From assembly GCF_000725485.1 (NCBI RefSeq), contig NZ_JOAG01000082.1:1-41826 (forward strand): a DNA stretch of 41,826 bases, written 5' to 3'. This document shows, piece after piece, positions 7,119-15,281 of this stretch. A program made the position numbers and the translations under genes. This DNA comes from Nonomuraea candida (lineage in GTDB: Bacteria > Actinomycetota > Actinomycetes > Streptosporangiales > Streptosporangiaceae). Under the pieces are notes generated by a model. It saw nothing but the letters and a program-made list of their open reading frames with translations, had not been told where the DNA came from and did not search any database. Each line of letters opens with the position of its first letter. Position 1 is the first letter of the stretch.

Positions 7119-7610
7119 CTATTCGGCGGCGCGGATGGCCGCCAGGTCCGCCTCGATTTTCATGGCGTGGCCACGGTCCACCGCGACGCCCGCGCCCTTG
7201 AAAAGCTGCTCGCCGAGGACGGTGCCGTCACCGCCAGGCATGTGGAACAGCCTGATCAGCGGGCGGGCGACGATCACTGTGGAGAACTGCGGGCCCTGGT
7301 CGATGAACAGTGCGCCGGGCTGCGCCTTCTCCATCGGCGTGCCGGGAGCGTTGTCGCCCCACAGCAGGTCAACGAACTCCGCGCCCGGCGTGGCCAGCAT
7401 CCGGATCTGCGGGGCCGGGCCAGGGTCCGGAGCAGGCGGCGCGGGCTTGGCGGGCGGGGTCAGCGGGGCGGCCTGCGCCGGGTCGGCCGCCGGGCCTGCC
7501 TTGATCGGCTCGTCCGCATGGCCCTGCTGGTCGGTCTGCTCGGCGTCGGCCTGTGCGGCGGTCGCCTCCGCGCCGCTGCTGCTGCGTGCCTTCCGGCTCG
7601 TGCTCGTCAC
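7119..7610 (-). CDS. Hypothetical virion-region protein, 163 aa
   Basis: Starts at GTG 7610 with GGGAGGG about 7 bases upstream. Residues 1-68 are low-complexity (Ala, Gln, Pro-rich, disordered). Residues 69-163 look folded, with strands and helices (QIRMLATPGAEFVDLLWGD, QFSTVIVARPLIRLF, KIEADLAAIRAA). The disordered N-terminus plus compact domain recalls head decoration or accessory proteins, but I do not recognise it. It lies between the connector gene and a tandem-HTH gene. Confidence 0.65.
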   Translation of the reverse strand: MTSTSRKARSSSGAEATAAQADAEQTDQQGHADEPIKAGPAADPAQAAPLTPPAKPAPPAPDPGPAPQIRMLATPGAEFVDLLWGDNAPGTPMEKAQPGALFIDQGPQFSTVIVARPLIRLFHMPGGDGTVLGEQLFKGAGVAVDRGHAMKIEADLAAIRAAE

Positions 7611-7680
7611 CGTTGCCCTCCCTGACCTGTCCTTGCCGGCGTCGCGGCAGACTCAAGCACAAGCCGGGGTTTGCGTCGCA

Positions 7681-8382
7681 TCAGCTCGCCACCCGGGCGG
7701 CGTCGCCGCCGCGGCGTCCGCGCTTGACGTACGACTTCAGGTGAGAGCCGTTGACCACCGTCCACACGTATTGCGGGGTGGTGCCCAGGTCAGCGGCGAT
7801 GGCCGAGAACGTCCACCCCTGGGCGCGGAGCTTCTTCATCAGCTTGTGGTCGTACTTGCGGGTCGGGCGGCGTGGATCGAGCCCGGCCTCGCTGACAACT
7901 TTGTGGATGGTGGCCGAACTGGTGCGCACCTGCGCCATGATCTGGGCGTGGGAGCGGCCCGCCCGCCACGCCTGGAGGATCTGCCGCCGCTTGGCGGGGG
8001 TGATCCGGGATGCGCGCGGGTCCTTGACGGTGCGCATCGGCACGCCCGCCTGCACCAGGAGCACATGCACGCGGGACCGCGAATAGCCGGTCTTGGCCGC
8101 GACCTCCTTCAGGGTGTGCCCGGCCCGGTAGAGGGCCGCCGCCTTCTCCACGTTGAGCGGCCTGCGGGCCCTCTTCCCCGTCCCCGGGACAGCTTTCGGC
8201 ACGCCGGCGGGGCGGGTGCTGGGGCGGCCGCGCGGCCGTAGCTGGACGCCGGCGGCGATCAGCTCCTCGCGGGCCCGGCCGTAGCTGAGGTTGAAGGTGG
8301 TGGCGACGTCGCGGATGGAAGCGCCCGCCTGGTAGAGCGTGGCGGCGCGGGCCCGGACTTCGGGCGGGAGGGTCGTGCTCAT
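7681..8382 (-). CDS. Tandem helix-turn-helix DNA-binding protein (paralogue)
   Basis: 233 aa from ATG 8382 (a TTG at 8400 is in frame but less likely). Four or five HTH units are visible: ASIRDVATTFNLSYGRAREEL, TLKEVAAKTGYSRSRVHVLL, SHAQIMAQVRTSSATIHKVV, and TFSAIAADLGTTPQYVWTVV near the end. The unit boundary AGVQLRPRG is identical in the protein at 1085-1846. The two differ mainly in linkers and in the basic C-terminus here (KSYVKRGRRGG). Lying among head genes, it may bind phage DNA for regulation or packaging; that is inference. A TAACGTC motif copy is about 30 bases upstream. Confidence 0.8.
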   Translation of the reverse strand: MSTTLPPEVRARAATLYQAGASIRDVATTFNLSYGRAREELIAAGVQLRPRGRPSTRPAGVPKAVPGTGKRARRPLNVEKAAALYRAGHTLKEVAAKTGYSRSRVHVLLVQAGVPMRTVKDPRASRITPAKRRQILQAWRAGRSHAQIMAQVRTSSATIHKVVSEAGLDPRRPTRKYDHKLMKKLRAQGWTFSAIAADLGTTPQYVWTVVNGSHLKSYVKRGRRGGDAARVAS

Positions 8383-8410
8383 GGCCGGGGACCGTAGCAA
8401 GATCAGTCCT

Positions 8411-8417
8411 TAACGTC
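8411..8417 (-). promoter_or_regulatory. TAACGTC motif copy 2
   Basis: Leftward strand reads GCGGGACGTTAAGGAC, 29 bases upstream of ATG 8382 and 80 bases after the preceding leftward stop at 8498. Confidence 0.5.
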
Positions 8418-8497
8418 CCGCGAGGCGGTGAGCTGCGGGAACGCCGAAGTCCCCGCCCAAGTCAGTGTCCTCATGGCGGGGATCTCGTCGCGATGGA

Positions 8498-9028
8498 TCA
8501 GGCGTCGGCGGGAGTGGGCTGTCCGGCGGGGACGCCGACCGGGCCGTCGAGCTCGTCCTCGAACCTGATGCGGACGCGGCGGGCGAACAGGGTCATGGTG
8601 ACGGTGGTCGCCTCCTGGGTGCCCGCTGTGACGGTGATCCGCGAGTCTGCGGGCAGATACACCGGCTGTCCGTCGATCACGACCTTGTGTGGGACGTTGA
8701 TCGTGTGAGGGCCCTTCCGCTCCTCCGGCGGCAGCGTCGGGCCCTTCTCGTAGATGTCGATGCTGATCGCGTGCACGGGCGGCAGTTCGGTCAGGGGTGG
8801 AGCCGGTGGGATCGCGTCCGCCGGGACCTCCTCGTCGGCCGGCGGGGCCTCCTCGGTGACGGCCTGCGTGGACGGCGTCTGCGTGTCGGTCACGCCCGAA
8901 CCCTCCCCTTGGCCGGGCGTCACCGGGGTGGTCTTGGGCTTGATGCAGCGGCACCGGCCCGTATGCGGGTGGGCAGGCCGTCCCGCCCCCTCGGTGGGGG
9001 CGGGCGGCTGCTCTACCTGGCCGTTCAC
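8498..9028 (-). CDS. Capsid-linked accessory protein, 176 aa
   Basis: GTG 9028 overlaps the major capsid stop (GTGA), so translation is coupled to the capsid gene. Residues 1-90 are Pro/Thr/Glu-rich and probably disordered, with a C-R-C at 26-28. Residues 95-165 form a compact beta-rich domain (HAISIDIYEKGPTL, KVVIDGQPVYLPADSRITVTAG, TVTMTLFARRVRIRFEDEL). Direct coupling to the capsid gene and a small beta domain on a flexible arm would fit a decoration or capsid-stabilising protein. That is inference; no family is recognised. Confidence 0.65.
   Translation of the reverse strand: MNGQVEQPPAPTEGAGRPAHPHTGRCRCIKPKTTPVTPGQGEGSGVTDTQTPSTQAVTEEAPPADEEVPADAIPPAPPLTELPPVHAISIDIYEKGPTLPPEERKGPHTINVPHKVVIDGQPVYLPADSRITVTAGTQEATTVTMTLFARRVRIRFEDELDGPVGVPAGQPTPADA
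8982..9004 (-). terminator. Hairpin just after the capsid gene
   Basis: CCCGCCCCC (8982-8990) pairs with GGGGGCGGG (8996-9004) over TCGGT, about 20 bases past the leftward capsid stop and inside the next gene. It could attenuate downstream transcription or stabilise capsid mRNA. No U-tract. Confidence 0.4.
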
Positions 9029-10353
9029 GGGGCCACGTACGGCGTGAACGTACCGTACACAAATGACTCGGGACGGTCACATGCAAGGCCAATCCTCTCG
9101 GTGGCCTTGATCGTTACGGTGCCCTCGATGAAGTTCTGGCCGTGTTCCGTCGAGGCTTGCACCGTCACCGACTCGCGGTCGAACAGCTTCGCGCCGTACC
9201 CCCACGCGCCCAGCAGGTACCGGCCCTGGATCATGGCCGGGGTGTCGATCACCGACAGCCGCCACACGCGTTTCTCGGCGCCCACCGCGACGGACACGGC
9301 CACCCTGTAGCTGCCCTGGCCGTCCTCCTCCAGCTCGATGTCCTCGAAATCGAGCGGGTGCATCACGACGCCCGAAGGGTCGTAGTAGCTGAGGATCGCG
9401 CGGGTGAGGGCGCGGCGGACCTGCGCGGTCTTCTTGTCCGAGGGCAGGCCGGTGTAGAGCTGGATGCCCGGGGTCTGGGTGATGCCGAGCAGGTTCTCCC
9501 CGACCCCGTTGCCGAAAAGGATCTGCTCGTCTTCCTTCAGCTTCACGCCGTCGATCAGGTCCCGCTCCAGGATGCCCCTGAGCTGGGATTCGTCCGCGAG
9601 CGTGTTCTTGTGGATCGTCTCGTAATGGCCGATCTCGCTGATCGGCCGGGTGTACGGCTCGAACGTGATCTCGGACCGCTGCAGGCGACCCCACGTGTCG
9701 GTCGGGCCACCGGTCGCCGGGCCGCCGTTCTGGCCGACCCGCTCCGGCACCATGCCCGCGTTGTTCACGAACCCGGTCTGCCGGACACCAGAGATGATGT
9801 TCGCGGTGGTGCGGGCCGCCGGGAACAGATCGCGGACACGGTTGGGGCGGCGCTGCCGCTCCGAGATGCCCACGTTCTCCTCGTGGCCGAACGCCGGCAT
9901 CGTGTGCGTCCCGCCCGAGAGCGTGAAGAGGTCCTTCTGCTCCTCGAACGAGTAGATGCCCTGCTCGATGGTGACGACGCCGCGAGGCTCACGGAAGCCG
10001 CGCGCCTTCATCTCCTGGTACGCCTCGGACTCCAGGAACGCCTGGGAGAGGCTCTTGCGCTCCAGGCCGCGCTGGCGGTCGGCCGCCAGCCGGCCCGCGA
10101 CGGGCGTGGTCTCCGGCTCGGCCAGGTGGGCGAGGATGCCCGCGGCCTTCTGCTCGGTGACGATGAACGCCTGAATCTCCTCGGCGCGCTCCACCGACTT
10201 GAGGTAGTCGGCGTGCATCTCCTTCGACAGGACGAAGTGGCCTCGGCCCGTCTCGTCCTTCATCGCGTTCTGGATGCGCTCGATGTTGTCCGCTTCGGCC
10301 TTCAGGGCGCTCTTGAGCTCCCGGATGCGTGCGTTGTCGACGGCAGTGCTCAT
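9025..10353 (-). CDS. Major capsid protein, HK97 fold
   Basis: 442 aa. ATG 10353 has GGGGGGTAAGG upstream. Residues 1-100 are a charged helical delta/scaffold-like domain (IRELKSALKAEADNIERIQNAM). The rest is a typical HK97-type shell protein: TANIISGVRQTGFVNNAG, the E-loop/spine region with EITFEPYTRPISEIGHYETIHKN, and the family signature GNGVGENLLGITQTPGI. A PSGVVMHPLDFEDIEL segment follows, then the C-terminal KATERIGLACDRPESFVYGTF. No separate scaffold gene is seen, so the N-terminal delta domain probably serves that role and would be removed by the protease encoded upstream. A TAACGTC motif copy lies about 110 bases upstream. Confidence 0.95.
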   Translation of the reverse strand: MSTAVDNARIRELKSALKAEADNIERIQNAMKDETGRGHFVLSKEMHADYLKSVERAEEIQAFIVTEQKAAGILAHLAEPETTPVAGRLAADRQRGLERKSLSQAFLESEAYQEMKARGFREPRGVVTIEQGIYSFEEQKDLFTLSGGTHTMPAFGHEENVGISERQRRPNRVRDLFPAARTTANIISGVRQTGFVNNAGMVPERVGQNGGPATGGPTDTWGRLQRSEITFEPYTRPISEIGHYETIHKNTLADESQLRGILERDLIDGVKLKEDEQILFGNGVGENLLGITQTPGIQLYTGLPSDKKTAQVRRALTRAILSYYDPSGVVMHPLDFEDIELEEDGQGSYRVAVSVAVGAEKRVWRLSVIDTPAMIQGRYLLGAWGYGAKLFDRESVTVQASTEHGQNFIEGTVTIKATERIGLACDRPESFVYGTFTPYVAP

Positions 10354-10464
10354 CTGCCTTACCCCCCGGTTCGGCTGACACTTGGTGTGCGGTTGTGTGC
10401 GATCCGCGCCCGGTCAGCACCGGGACCCCCGTGATCAAGGCGGCAAGCTAGGCCGAACCGGTGC

Positions 10465-10471
10465 TAACGTC
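10465..10471 (-). promoter_or_regulatory. TAACGTC motif copy 3
   Basis: Leftward strand GGCGCGACGTTAGCACC in the divergent region between the capsid gene (start 10353) and the rightward secreted-protein gene (start 10546). Confidence 0.5.
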
Positions 10472-10545
10472 GCGCCGGCCGGGGCCGATAGGGTGATCAA
10501 GCTCGGGGGAGTGGAACGATCCGAACCCTTGGAGGATCTGTGCGC

Positions 10546-11133
10546 ATGCGCCGTCTTGCCGCCCTGCCCGCCGCCGGCTTACTCGCCGTCGCCGCGCTCA
10601 CCGCCCCGGCCTCGGCCAACGCCGCCCCGACCACCTCGGTGGTGGCGGCGCCGAAGCTGCTGAAGTTCGGCCAGTCGATCCGCATCGCGGGGGAGAAGGG
10701 TCGGCCGCTGCGCATCAGCCCGGTCGGCGTCTACTACCACCGGCCCAGCGACCCCAAGTTCGCCCAGCCGCGAGAGAAGTGGTTCGTCGCCATCGCGGTC
10801 AAGGTGACGGCCCTGTCCAAGAGCGAGCGCATCCCCGGCGTGGTGGAGGGCAGCGGCTGGCGGGTCAGGATCGGCGGCCGCGCCTACACCGACACCTCCG
10901 GCAACGCCACAAGCAGCCCGTGGGTGGGCCGAACGGACGGCCCGTGGATCACCATCCACCCGGGCAGCCCGGAGGTCCTCTACTACTCGTTCGACCTGCC
11001 CAAGACGGGCGGCACCCTGGAGTGGTCGACGCCGAAGGGTGTCACCCGCTGGAAGATCCCCACCAGCAAGTACGGCAACGCGGCCGTGATCAAGCCGGTC
11101 CTCGACGCCATCGCCGACTACGAGGGCAACTAG
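10546..11133 (+). CDS. Secreted protein, cargo gene
   Basis: 195 aa from ATG 10546 with GGAGGA 9 bases upstream (GTG 10540 is in frame but too close to the ribosome site). The N-terminus is a classic Sec signal: Arg-Arg, a Leu/Ala-rich core (LAALPAAGLLAVAALTAP) and a cleavage site near ASANA-AP. The mature part is beta-rich (KLLKFGQSIRIAG, VGVYYHRP, KWFVAIAVKVTAL) with a small Ig-like look, resembling actinobacterial secreted DUF4352-type proteins. It lies on the strand opposite the head operon, next to another secreted-protein gene, as expected for accessory cargo expressed from the prophage state. Function unknown. Confidence 0.7.
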   Translation: MRRLAALPAAGLLAVAALTAPASANAAPTTSVVAAPKLLKFGQSIRIAGEKGRPLRISPVGVYYHRPSDPKFAQPREKWFVAIAVKVTALSKSERIPGVVEGSGWRVRIGGRAYTDTSGNATSSPWVGRTDGPWITIHPGSPEVLYYSFDLPKTGGTLEWSTPKGVTRWKIPTSKYGNAAVIKPVLDAIADYEGN

Positions 11134-11286
11134 ACAGGTTCGCCGTCGCGACCACCGGGTGAACCTGTGCAACCGCGCCTGCCGTCCGCGCCGGGCGCGC
11201 ATGATCAACAGCTACGACCTGTCTGCCATCCCATCGGGAGTAGCAGGCGTGCATCCAAGCAACGTCCGCTCCGAAAGGAACCTGTT

Positions 11287-11955
11287 GTGATCATCAGGAT
11301 CGGTAGGCGTCTGACCGCCATCACCTCATCTGGCGCGCTGGCAGCGGCCCTGCTGTCGGTCGGTGGAGTGGCCACCGCCTCGTCGGTTTCACCGGAAGTC
11401 CACGCCTGTGTCGGCAAGGTGACTCGACTCGTCCGCATCGTGGATTCGGCGGCCTCGTGCTACTCCACTGAGGCCCACGTCGCGTGGTCGGCCGAAGGAC
11501 CCGCAGGACCCGCAGGACCCGCCGGGCCGGAAGGACCCGCCGGACCCGCCGGACCGGAAGGACCCGCCGGACCCGCCGGGCCGGAAGGCCAGCCCGGCGC
11601 ACAAGGGGTGCAGGGCCCCAAGGGCGAAACCGGGCCTGTCGGCGCCCCGGGGCCACAGGGGCCGCAGGGGCCGCAGGGCGCGCAAGGACCGCAGGGGCCC
11701 AAGGGTGATCCGGGCGGCATCCGGGGCGTTCAGGTTAAGACTGGCCACTTCAGCGGTTCGGGGGGTGGGGTGATGTGCGACCCCGGCATGATCGCCACAG
11801 GTGGCGGCTACAAGATCAACAACGGGAACGGGACTGCCTACCAGAGCCTCCCCGTCTTCGGGACGGACATGCGGCCAGACGGCTGGGAGGTCAACGTTGT
11901 AAGCGGTGGCAGCGCGAGCGGAACGATCTACGTCATCTGCGCGCCCTGGATCTGA
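11287..11955 (+). CDS. Secreted collagen-like repeat protein
   Basis: 222 aa from GTG 11287 with AAAGGAA about 8 bases upstream. Signal peptide: [20 protein letters not shown] then a Leu/Val core and a cut near TASS. A domain with two Cys ([20 protein letters not shown]) follows, as in many actinobacterial collagen-like proteins. About 24 Gly-X-Y triplets come next ([10 protein letters not shown] ... [11 protein letters not shown]), and then a C-terminal beta domain with [14 protein letters not shown] and a final CAPW. The whole architecture is known from secreted actinobacterial proteins. No membrane anchor is visible. The triplet region is encoded by near-identical repeats and is likely to vary in length. 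Role in adhesion or surface change is inference. Confidence 0.8.
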   Translation: MIIRIGRRLTAITSSGALAAALLSVGGVATASSVSPEVHACVGKVTRLVRIVDSAASCYSTEAHVAWSAEGPAGPAGPAGPEGPAGPAGPEGPAGPAGPEGQPGAQGVQGPKGETGPVGAPGPQGPQGPQGAQGPQGPKGDPGGIRGVQVKTGHFSGSGGGVMCDPGMIATGGGYKINNGNGTAYQSLPVFGTDMRPDGWEVNVVSGGSASGTIYVICAPWI

Positions 11956-11968
11956 CCATCCACCTAGG

Positions 11969-12463
11969 CTAAGCCGGTCCTGGAGCCTTCCACAGGGTGC
12001 GGCCGATCCGCTCCGCGCCATCATCGCCGCGCGGTCTCGACGGGCAACTCCACGGGCCGCGCGGCCTCCGCGTCGCCACGTCCTTCCAACCGGCGGCCTT
12101 CAGCGACGCGCCGTCCTCGTCGGCCCGCGTGTACGTGATCATCCGGGTGAACCCCATCGGGCGGGCGGCCCGCCACGCCGCCGAGTACAGCAGCGAGCAG
12201 GCGTTCCGGGTGCCGTCCGTCGCGCACCGCGTCACCTCCAGCGTCCGCCCGTCATCGAACAGGCGGGCCACCGGACGGCCCACGATCACCACTCCGACCA
12301 AGCCGCCGCTCTCGACCAGCGTCCCCGTGCGCGGGTCGAGCTCATCGGCCACGGCGCCGATGGAGAACTTGTGCCCGCGCGGAGCCTTCAAGTGCCGGTG
12401 CTCCTCGTCTACGAACGCGCACGCCTGCGCCCACGACACCGGTACCAGCCGCAGCACCTTCAC
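11969..12463 (-). CDS. XF1762 family protein
   Basis: 164 aa. GTG 12463 overlaps the upstream stop by four bases (GTGA). The sequence follows the XF1762 family closely: start of type LRLVPVSWAQACAFVDEEHRH, then HKFSIGAV, the block GVVIVGRPVARLFDDGRTLE, VTRCATDGTRNACSLLYSAAW, and FTRMITYTRADEDGASLKAAG. The layout resembles a compact GNAT-like fold, but the family has no demonstrated activity that I know of. It is common on actinophages and plasmids. It is co-translated with the protease/phosphoesterase fusion. Confidence 0.85.
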   Translation of the reverse strand: MKVLRLVPVSWAQACAFVDEEHRHLKAPRGHKFSIGAVADELDPRTGTLVESGGLVGVVIVGRPVARLFDDGRTLEVTRCATDGTRNACSLLYSAAWRAARPMGFTRMITYTRADEDGASLKAAGWKDVATRRPRGPWSCPSRPRGDDGAERIGRTLWKAPGPA

Positions 12464-13881
12464 CCCGCGGCCGCCAAATAGTCGAGGACGGCCTTGCCCG
12501 CGTGCAGCTGCTCGGCGGTGAGCGTCTTCACCTCGTCCGGCAGCGCGGACGGGGCGGTGGAGTCGGGGTGCGTCATGGGCTCGGGCGGCAGCTCCGGCGG
12601 CTGGCGGCGGAACGGGTCGTGCTCGTCCTCGACTTCGACGCCTGCCTCCCGCAGGATCTCGCGCAGGATGTCCACGGCCTGCTGCATGCGCCGCATGTTG
12701 CGGTCGGACAGCACCCGGCCCGCCTTCGTCTCCCGGCCGGGGGAGTGGTGCTTGACGGCCAGGCCCTCGGCGTCGTCGTCGGGCGTTTCCACATCCGCGA
12801 CGGGTGCCGCACGCTCCGGCGCGGGCTCGGCGGCTCCGGTGAGGGGGAAGTCCTCGTGGTCGTCCTCCACCGCCAGGGTGAGCGCGCCGAACGTGACCGG
12901 TGTGGGTTCGACGGGGGCGGGCATCGGGTCGCCCGGGGCGAGGTAGGTGAGCGTCATGTGCGGGGTGAACCCGTGATCGACGGCGTACCAGATGCCGGCC
13001 TCGTCCAGCGCCTGCACGACCTTCTGCCGGAGTTCGGTCAGGCCGGACACGTCCACCGGCACCCACGCCGGGATGCCGTCCTCCCCCTCGGGGAAGACGC
13101 CGACGCCGCCGATGATCCCGGACAGTGGGCCGTGCTCGGCGGCCACGCGTTCGACCACCAGCGCGGCGTCGGCCAGCGTCGCATCGTCCAGGCCCTCGCC
13201 GAGGTAGGCGAGCGTCACGTGCAGCTCGGCCGCCGGGAGACCGCCCTCGACCGCCACCTGCTCGGCGACGTCGGCCGGGATCGTGAGGGACACCATGGCG
13301 CGCAGCTCGTCCACGCTGCGCGCCTCCTCCGACCGGGACGCGGAGGTTGCGGGTTCGTCGTAGCCGTCGAGCAGGTCCCCCCACTCATCAGTGCCGGGGG
13401 CGGCCTTCCGCTCCACCTCTGGCATGCCGGACTTCACCGACAGGGTCATCGTGTGGCTCGCGGCGCCGAACAGCACCTGCGAATACTCGAACCAGTCGAG
13501 GTCGTAGATGCGGCGGATGCCGGTCTTGGTGTCCTTGCGGGCTCCGCCGGGCGGCACCGAGTAGCCGATGCTCCACTCCTGCTCGTTCGTCTCGGAGTAG
13601 AACTTGGCCTCCTCGTACGCCTGGCGGCCCCTCTTGGTGTTCAGGTTGTAGAAGGCGCGGACGAACACCGCCCCCGCCCCCGCAGGCCACGGCTTGCCGT
13701 CCTTCGTCTCCTTGGGGAGGCGCGGGTCGCCGGGTAGCCACTCCTCGTACTCCTCGGCGCGGGACACCCATGCCTTGGTGTCGTGGGAGTGGATGCCCTT
13801 CGGCTTGCGCCCCCCGGCGTCGTCTGCCGCCGCGGCGATCGGCGAGACCGCCACCGACTTGTGTTCGAGCTGCACGCTCAC
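12460..13881 (-). CDS. Prohead-protease-like protein fused to 2H phosphoesterase domain
   Basis: 473 aa from GTG 13881 with GGAGGGGG upstream. Residues 25-150 match the central and C-terminal part of HK97/XkdF-type capsid maturation proteases: GIHSHD at 29-34, RAFYNLNTKRGRQAYEEAK, the SIGY serine motif at 104-107 followed by VPPGGA, and DLDWFEYSQVLFGAASHT. The usual N-terminal beta portion is short or missing. Residues 196-340 are a 2H phosphoesterase with both H-x-T motifs, H221-V-T and H308-M-T, in the spacing typical of LigT/2'-5' ligase-like enzymes. Residues 395-473 are helical. Its place just upstream of the capsid gene in transcription order fits the protease; the 2H domain is the unusual part. 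Confidence 0.75.
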   Translation of the reverse strand: MSVQLEHKSVAVSPIAAAADDAGGRKPKGIHSHDTKAWVSRAEEYEEWLPGDPRLPKETKDGKPWPAGAGAVFVRAFYNLNTKRGRQAYEEAKFYSETNEQEWSIGYSVPPGGARKDTKTGIRRIYDLDWFEYSQVLFGAASHTMTLSVKSGMPEVERKAAPGTDEWGDLLDGYDEPATSASRSEEARSVDELRAMVSLTIPADVAEQVAVEGGLPAAELHVTLAYLGEGLDDATLADAALVVERVAAEHGPLSGIIGGVGVFPEGEDGIPAWVPVDVSGLTELRQKVVQALDEAGIWYAVDHGFTPHMTLTYLAPGDPMPAPVEPTPVTFGALTLAVEDDHEDFPLTGAAEPAPERAAPVADVETPDDDAEGLAVKHHSPGRETKAGRVLSDRNMRRMQQAVDILREILREAGVEVEDEHDPFRRQPPELPPEPMTHPDSTAPSALPDEVKTLTAEQLHAGKAVLDYLAAAG

Positions 13882-13933
13882 CTTGGGCCCCCTCCCGGCG
13901 AATGTCCGCGAGGAGGGTGCCAGGCCAGCGCCT

Positions 13934-13940
13934 TAACGTC
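13934..13940 (-). promoter_or_regulatory. TAACGTC motif copy 4
   Basis: Leftward strand AGCGACGTTAAGGCGCTGG, 53 bases upstream of the GTG at 13881. The following bases, GGCACCCTC, also recur after motif copy 5 at 30068. Confidence 0.5.
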
Positions 13941-13943
13941 GCT

Positions 13944-14411
13944 TCAGCCATCGCGGCGTGGGTTAGGCCAGCTTGGCGTCGGGGTGGGCACAGCCGAGAG
14001 GGTGGGGGCCGGCTCGAACTCCACGAGTCGGCTCGTGTGCCGTGGCCGTTCCTGGGAGGGCGCGGGAGTGGGATTGAGCACCATACGCGGAGCAAACCTG
14101 TCGCCGTCCCAAGTGGTCGACCACACGCCGACGCCGATTGCCATGAGGACACCCAGCGCTATGGCCGGTACCGTCGCACGCTCGCGGAGCTGCATGGCGA
14201 GGGCCGATCGGCGCCGCTGCTCGTTGCCGAAATACTCGGTCCTGCTGCTGGGGAAATCCCGATCCTCCTCCTCGTCCATATGCTCGAGTTCGTCTGCAGA
14301 GTAGAGCTCGAACGGCAACCTGTCCGACTGGCCTTGGGATTGCGGCGGTTCAGGACGCCGGGAGTACGGATGGCGGCCCGCCGGCTGGTGGCCGCCGCTC
14401 TCGTTAGTCAT
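13944..14411 (-). CDS. Single-pass membrane protein
   Basis: 155 aa from ATG 14411, chosen because GGGGAGGAG directly precedes it; an earlier ATG at 14447 lacks one. Residues 1-85 are polar and acidic with DELEHMDEEEDRDF, presumably cytoplasmic. One membrane segment follows at about 88-108 (TVPAIALGVLMAIGVGVWS), then a Pro/Thr-rich outer tail. Third-position G/C is lower than in the head genes. No family recognised. It sits between the protease fusion and a small secreted protein. Confidence 0.65.
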   Translation of the reverse strand: MTNESGGHQPAGRHPYSRRPEPPQSQGQSDRLPFELYSADELEHMDEEEDRDFPSSRTEYFGNEQRRRSALAMQLRERATVPAIALGVLMAIGVGVWSTTWDGDRFAPRMVLNPTPAPSQERPRHTSRLVEFEPAPTLSAVPTPTPSWPNPRRDG

Positions 14412-14604
14412 GTCTCCTCCCCGCCCATCACGATCCTGGTGCACCACCCTGGATCACCGACCTGCCTGTGCGTGAGGACTAGGCGCAGGGAATTGATCGA
14501 GTTGTAACCCGCGCGACCAGGCAAAATGCGCCATTGTCGCAAAGCAGAAGGCGGCATGCGCGCCAGAAACGCGGTGCCACCTGAGGGTTCGTCCCGGAAA
14601 CGGT

Positions 14605-14817
14605 GTGCCGTCGGCCGAGCGACCGGCGGGCTGGCCACCCGAGATCGCCGGCACGAGCTGCCTCACCATGTCGACGGTCGCGCTCCTGGCCGCGCGGCTG
14701 CACGTCGCCGCGCGGGAAGGCCGGATCGACGCGGCCCGCAAAGGCCAGCGGTTCGCGCACAAAGAAGAAGTCCTCGTCAACTCGGTCGACGAGGACTCTC
14801 ACGGGATCGGGCTGAAG
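14605..14817 (+). pseudogene. Orphan coding-like fragment
   Basis: From GTG 14605 the rightward frame shows almost pure G/C third positions for about 70 codons (PAGWPPEIAG, then MSTVALLAARLHVAAREGRIDAA). The signal fades where the frame enters the convergent gene at 14818. There is no ribosome site and no recognisable family. Most likely it is a leftover of an exchanged gene. The rest of 14412-14817 holds nothing I can identify. Confidence 0.3.
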
Positions 14818-15234
14818 CTAGTGCCTGATAAACCGAGTGATCATATGGATAGGGTCGAAGTGTCCTGGTTCAAAATCAGTGGCACCAAATGCGGTGTGTG
14901 GAGGCATGAATCGGCCAGCCACGGGGCCACCGAGATCGTCGACGTAGTAGAGCGTGACCCATCGATCTGATGCGTTGTTTATATTCCCTACACCGTAGAT
15001 GGCGCCGTCGAGTATGCCGGTGCCAGAAAAACAGAGATTCTCACCGTTGCCGGCAGTTTTAGTAATAGCGAGCACATCAGAGTAGCCGGGGGCACCGCAA
15101 CCTGTTCTGTAGATGGCGGCGTGTGCGGGCGCGGCGGTGATTACGGCCAGTATGGCCGCTGGCAGGGCTACTGCCGCGCCTACAGTGAGGGTTTTGCGGA
15201 CGACCTGCAACATCCGCTTGAGTGACTGGTTCAT
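14818..15234 (-). CDS. Small secreted protein
   Basis: 138 aa from ATG 15234 with AGGGAG about 8 bases upstream. The N-terminus has basic residues, then a hydrophobic Ala/Leu/Ile core (VGAAVALPAAILAVITAAP) and an A-H-A cut site near residue 39. The mature part is about 99 aa and beta-rich with two Cys (GCGAPGYSD ... ENLCFSGTG), then GVGNINNASDRWVTLYY. This looks like the small beta/gamma-crystallin-like secreted proteins of actinomycetes, though I cannot show the calcium motif. Third-position G/C is low for this window. Probably cargo rather than virion. Confidence 0.65.
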   Translation of the reverse strand: MNQSLKRMLQVVRKTLTVGAAVALPAAILAVITAAPAHAAIYRTGCGAPGYSDVLAITKTAGNGENLCFSGTGILDGAIYGVGNINNASDRWVTLYYVDDLGGPVAGRFMPPHTAFGATDFEPGHFDPIHMITRFIRH

Positions 15235-15281
15235 CCCATGCTCCCTTGTCCGGTGGGTTGAGCAGTGTGGTAGGGCATTCG

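Noticed and set aside
11484..11720. Arg/Thr- and Gly/Pro-rich short frames over the collagen-like repeats
   Set aside because: Shadows of the repeat DNA in other frames.
14580..14610. tRNA-like T-loop (GGTTCG) near 14588
   Set aside because: No acceptor, D or anticodon stem can be folded around it.
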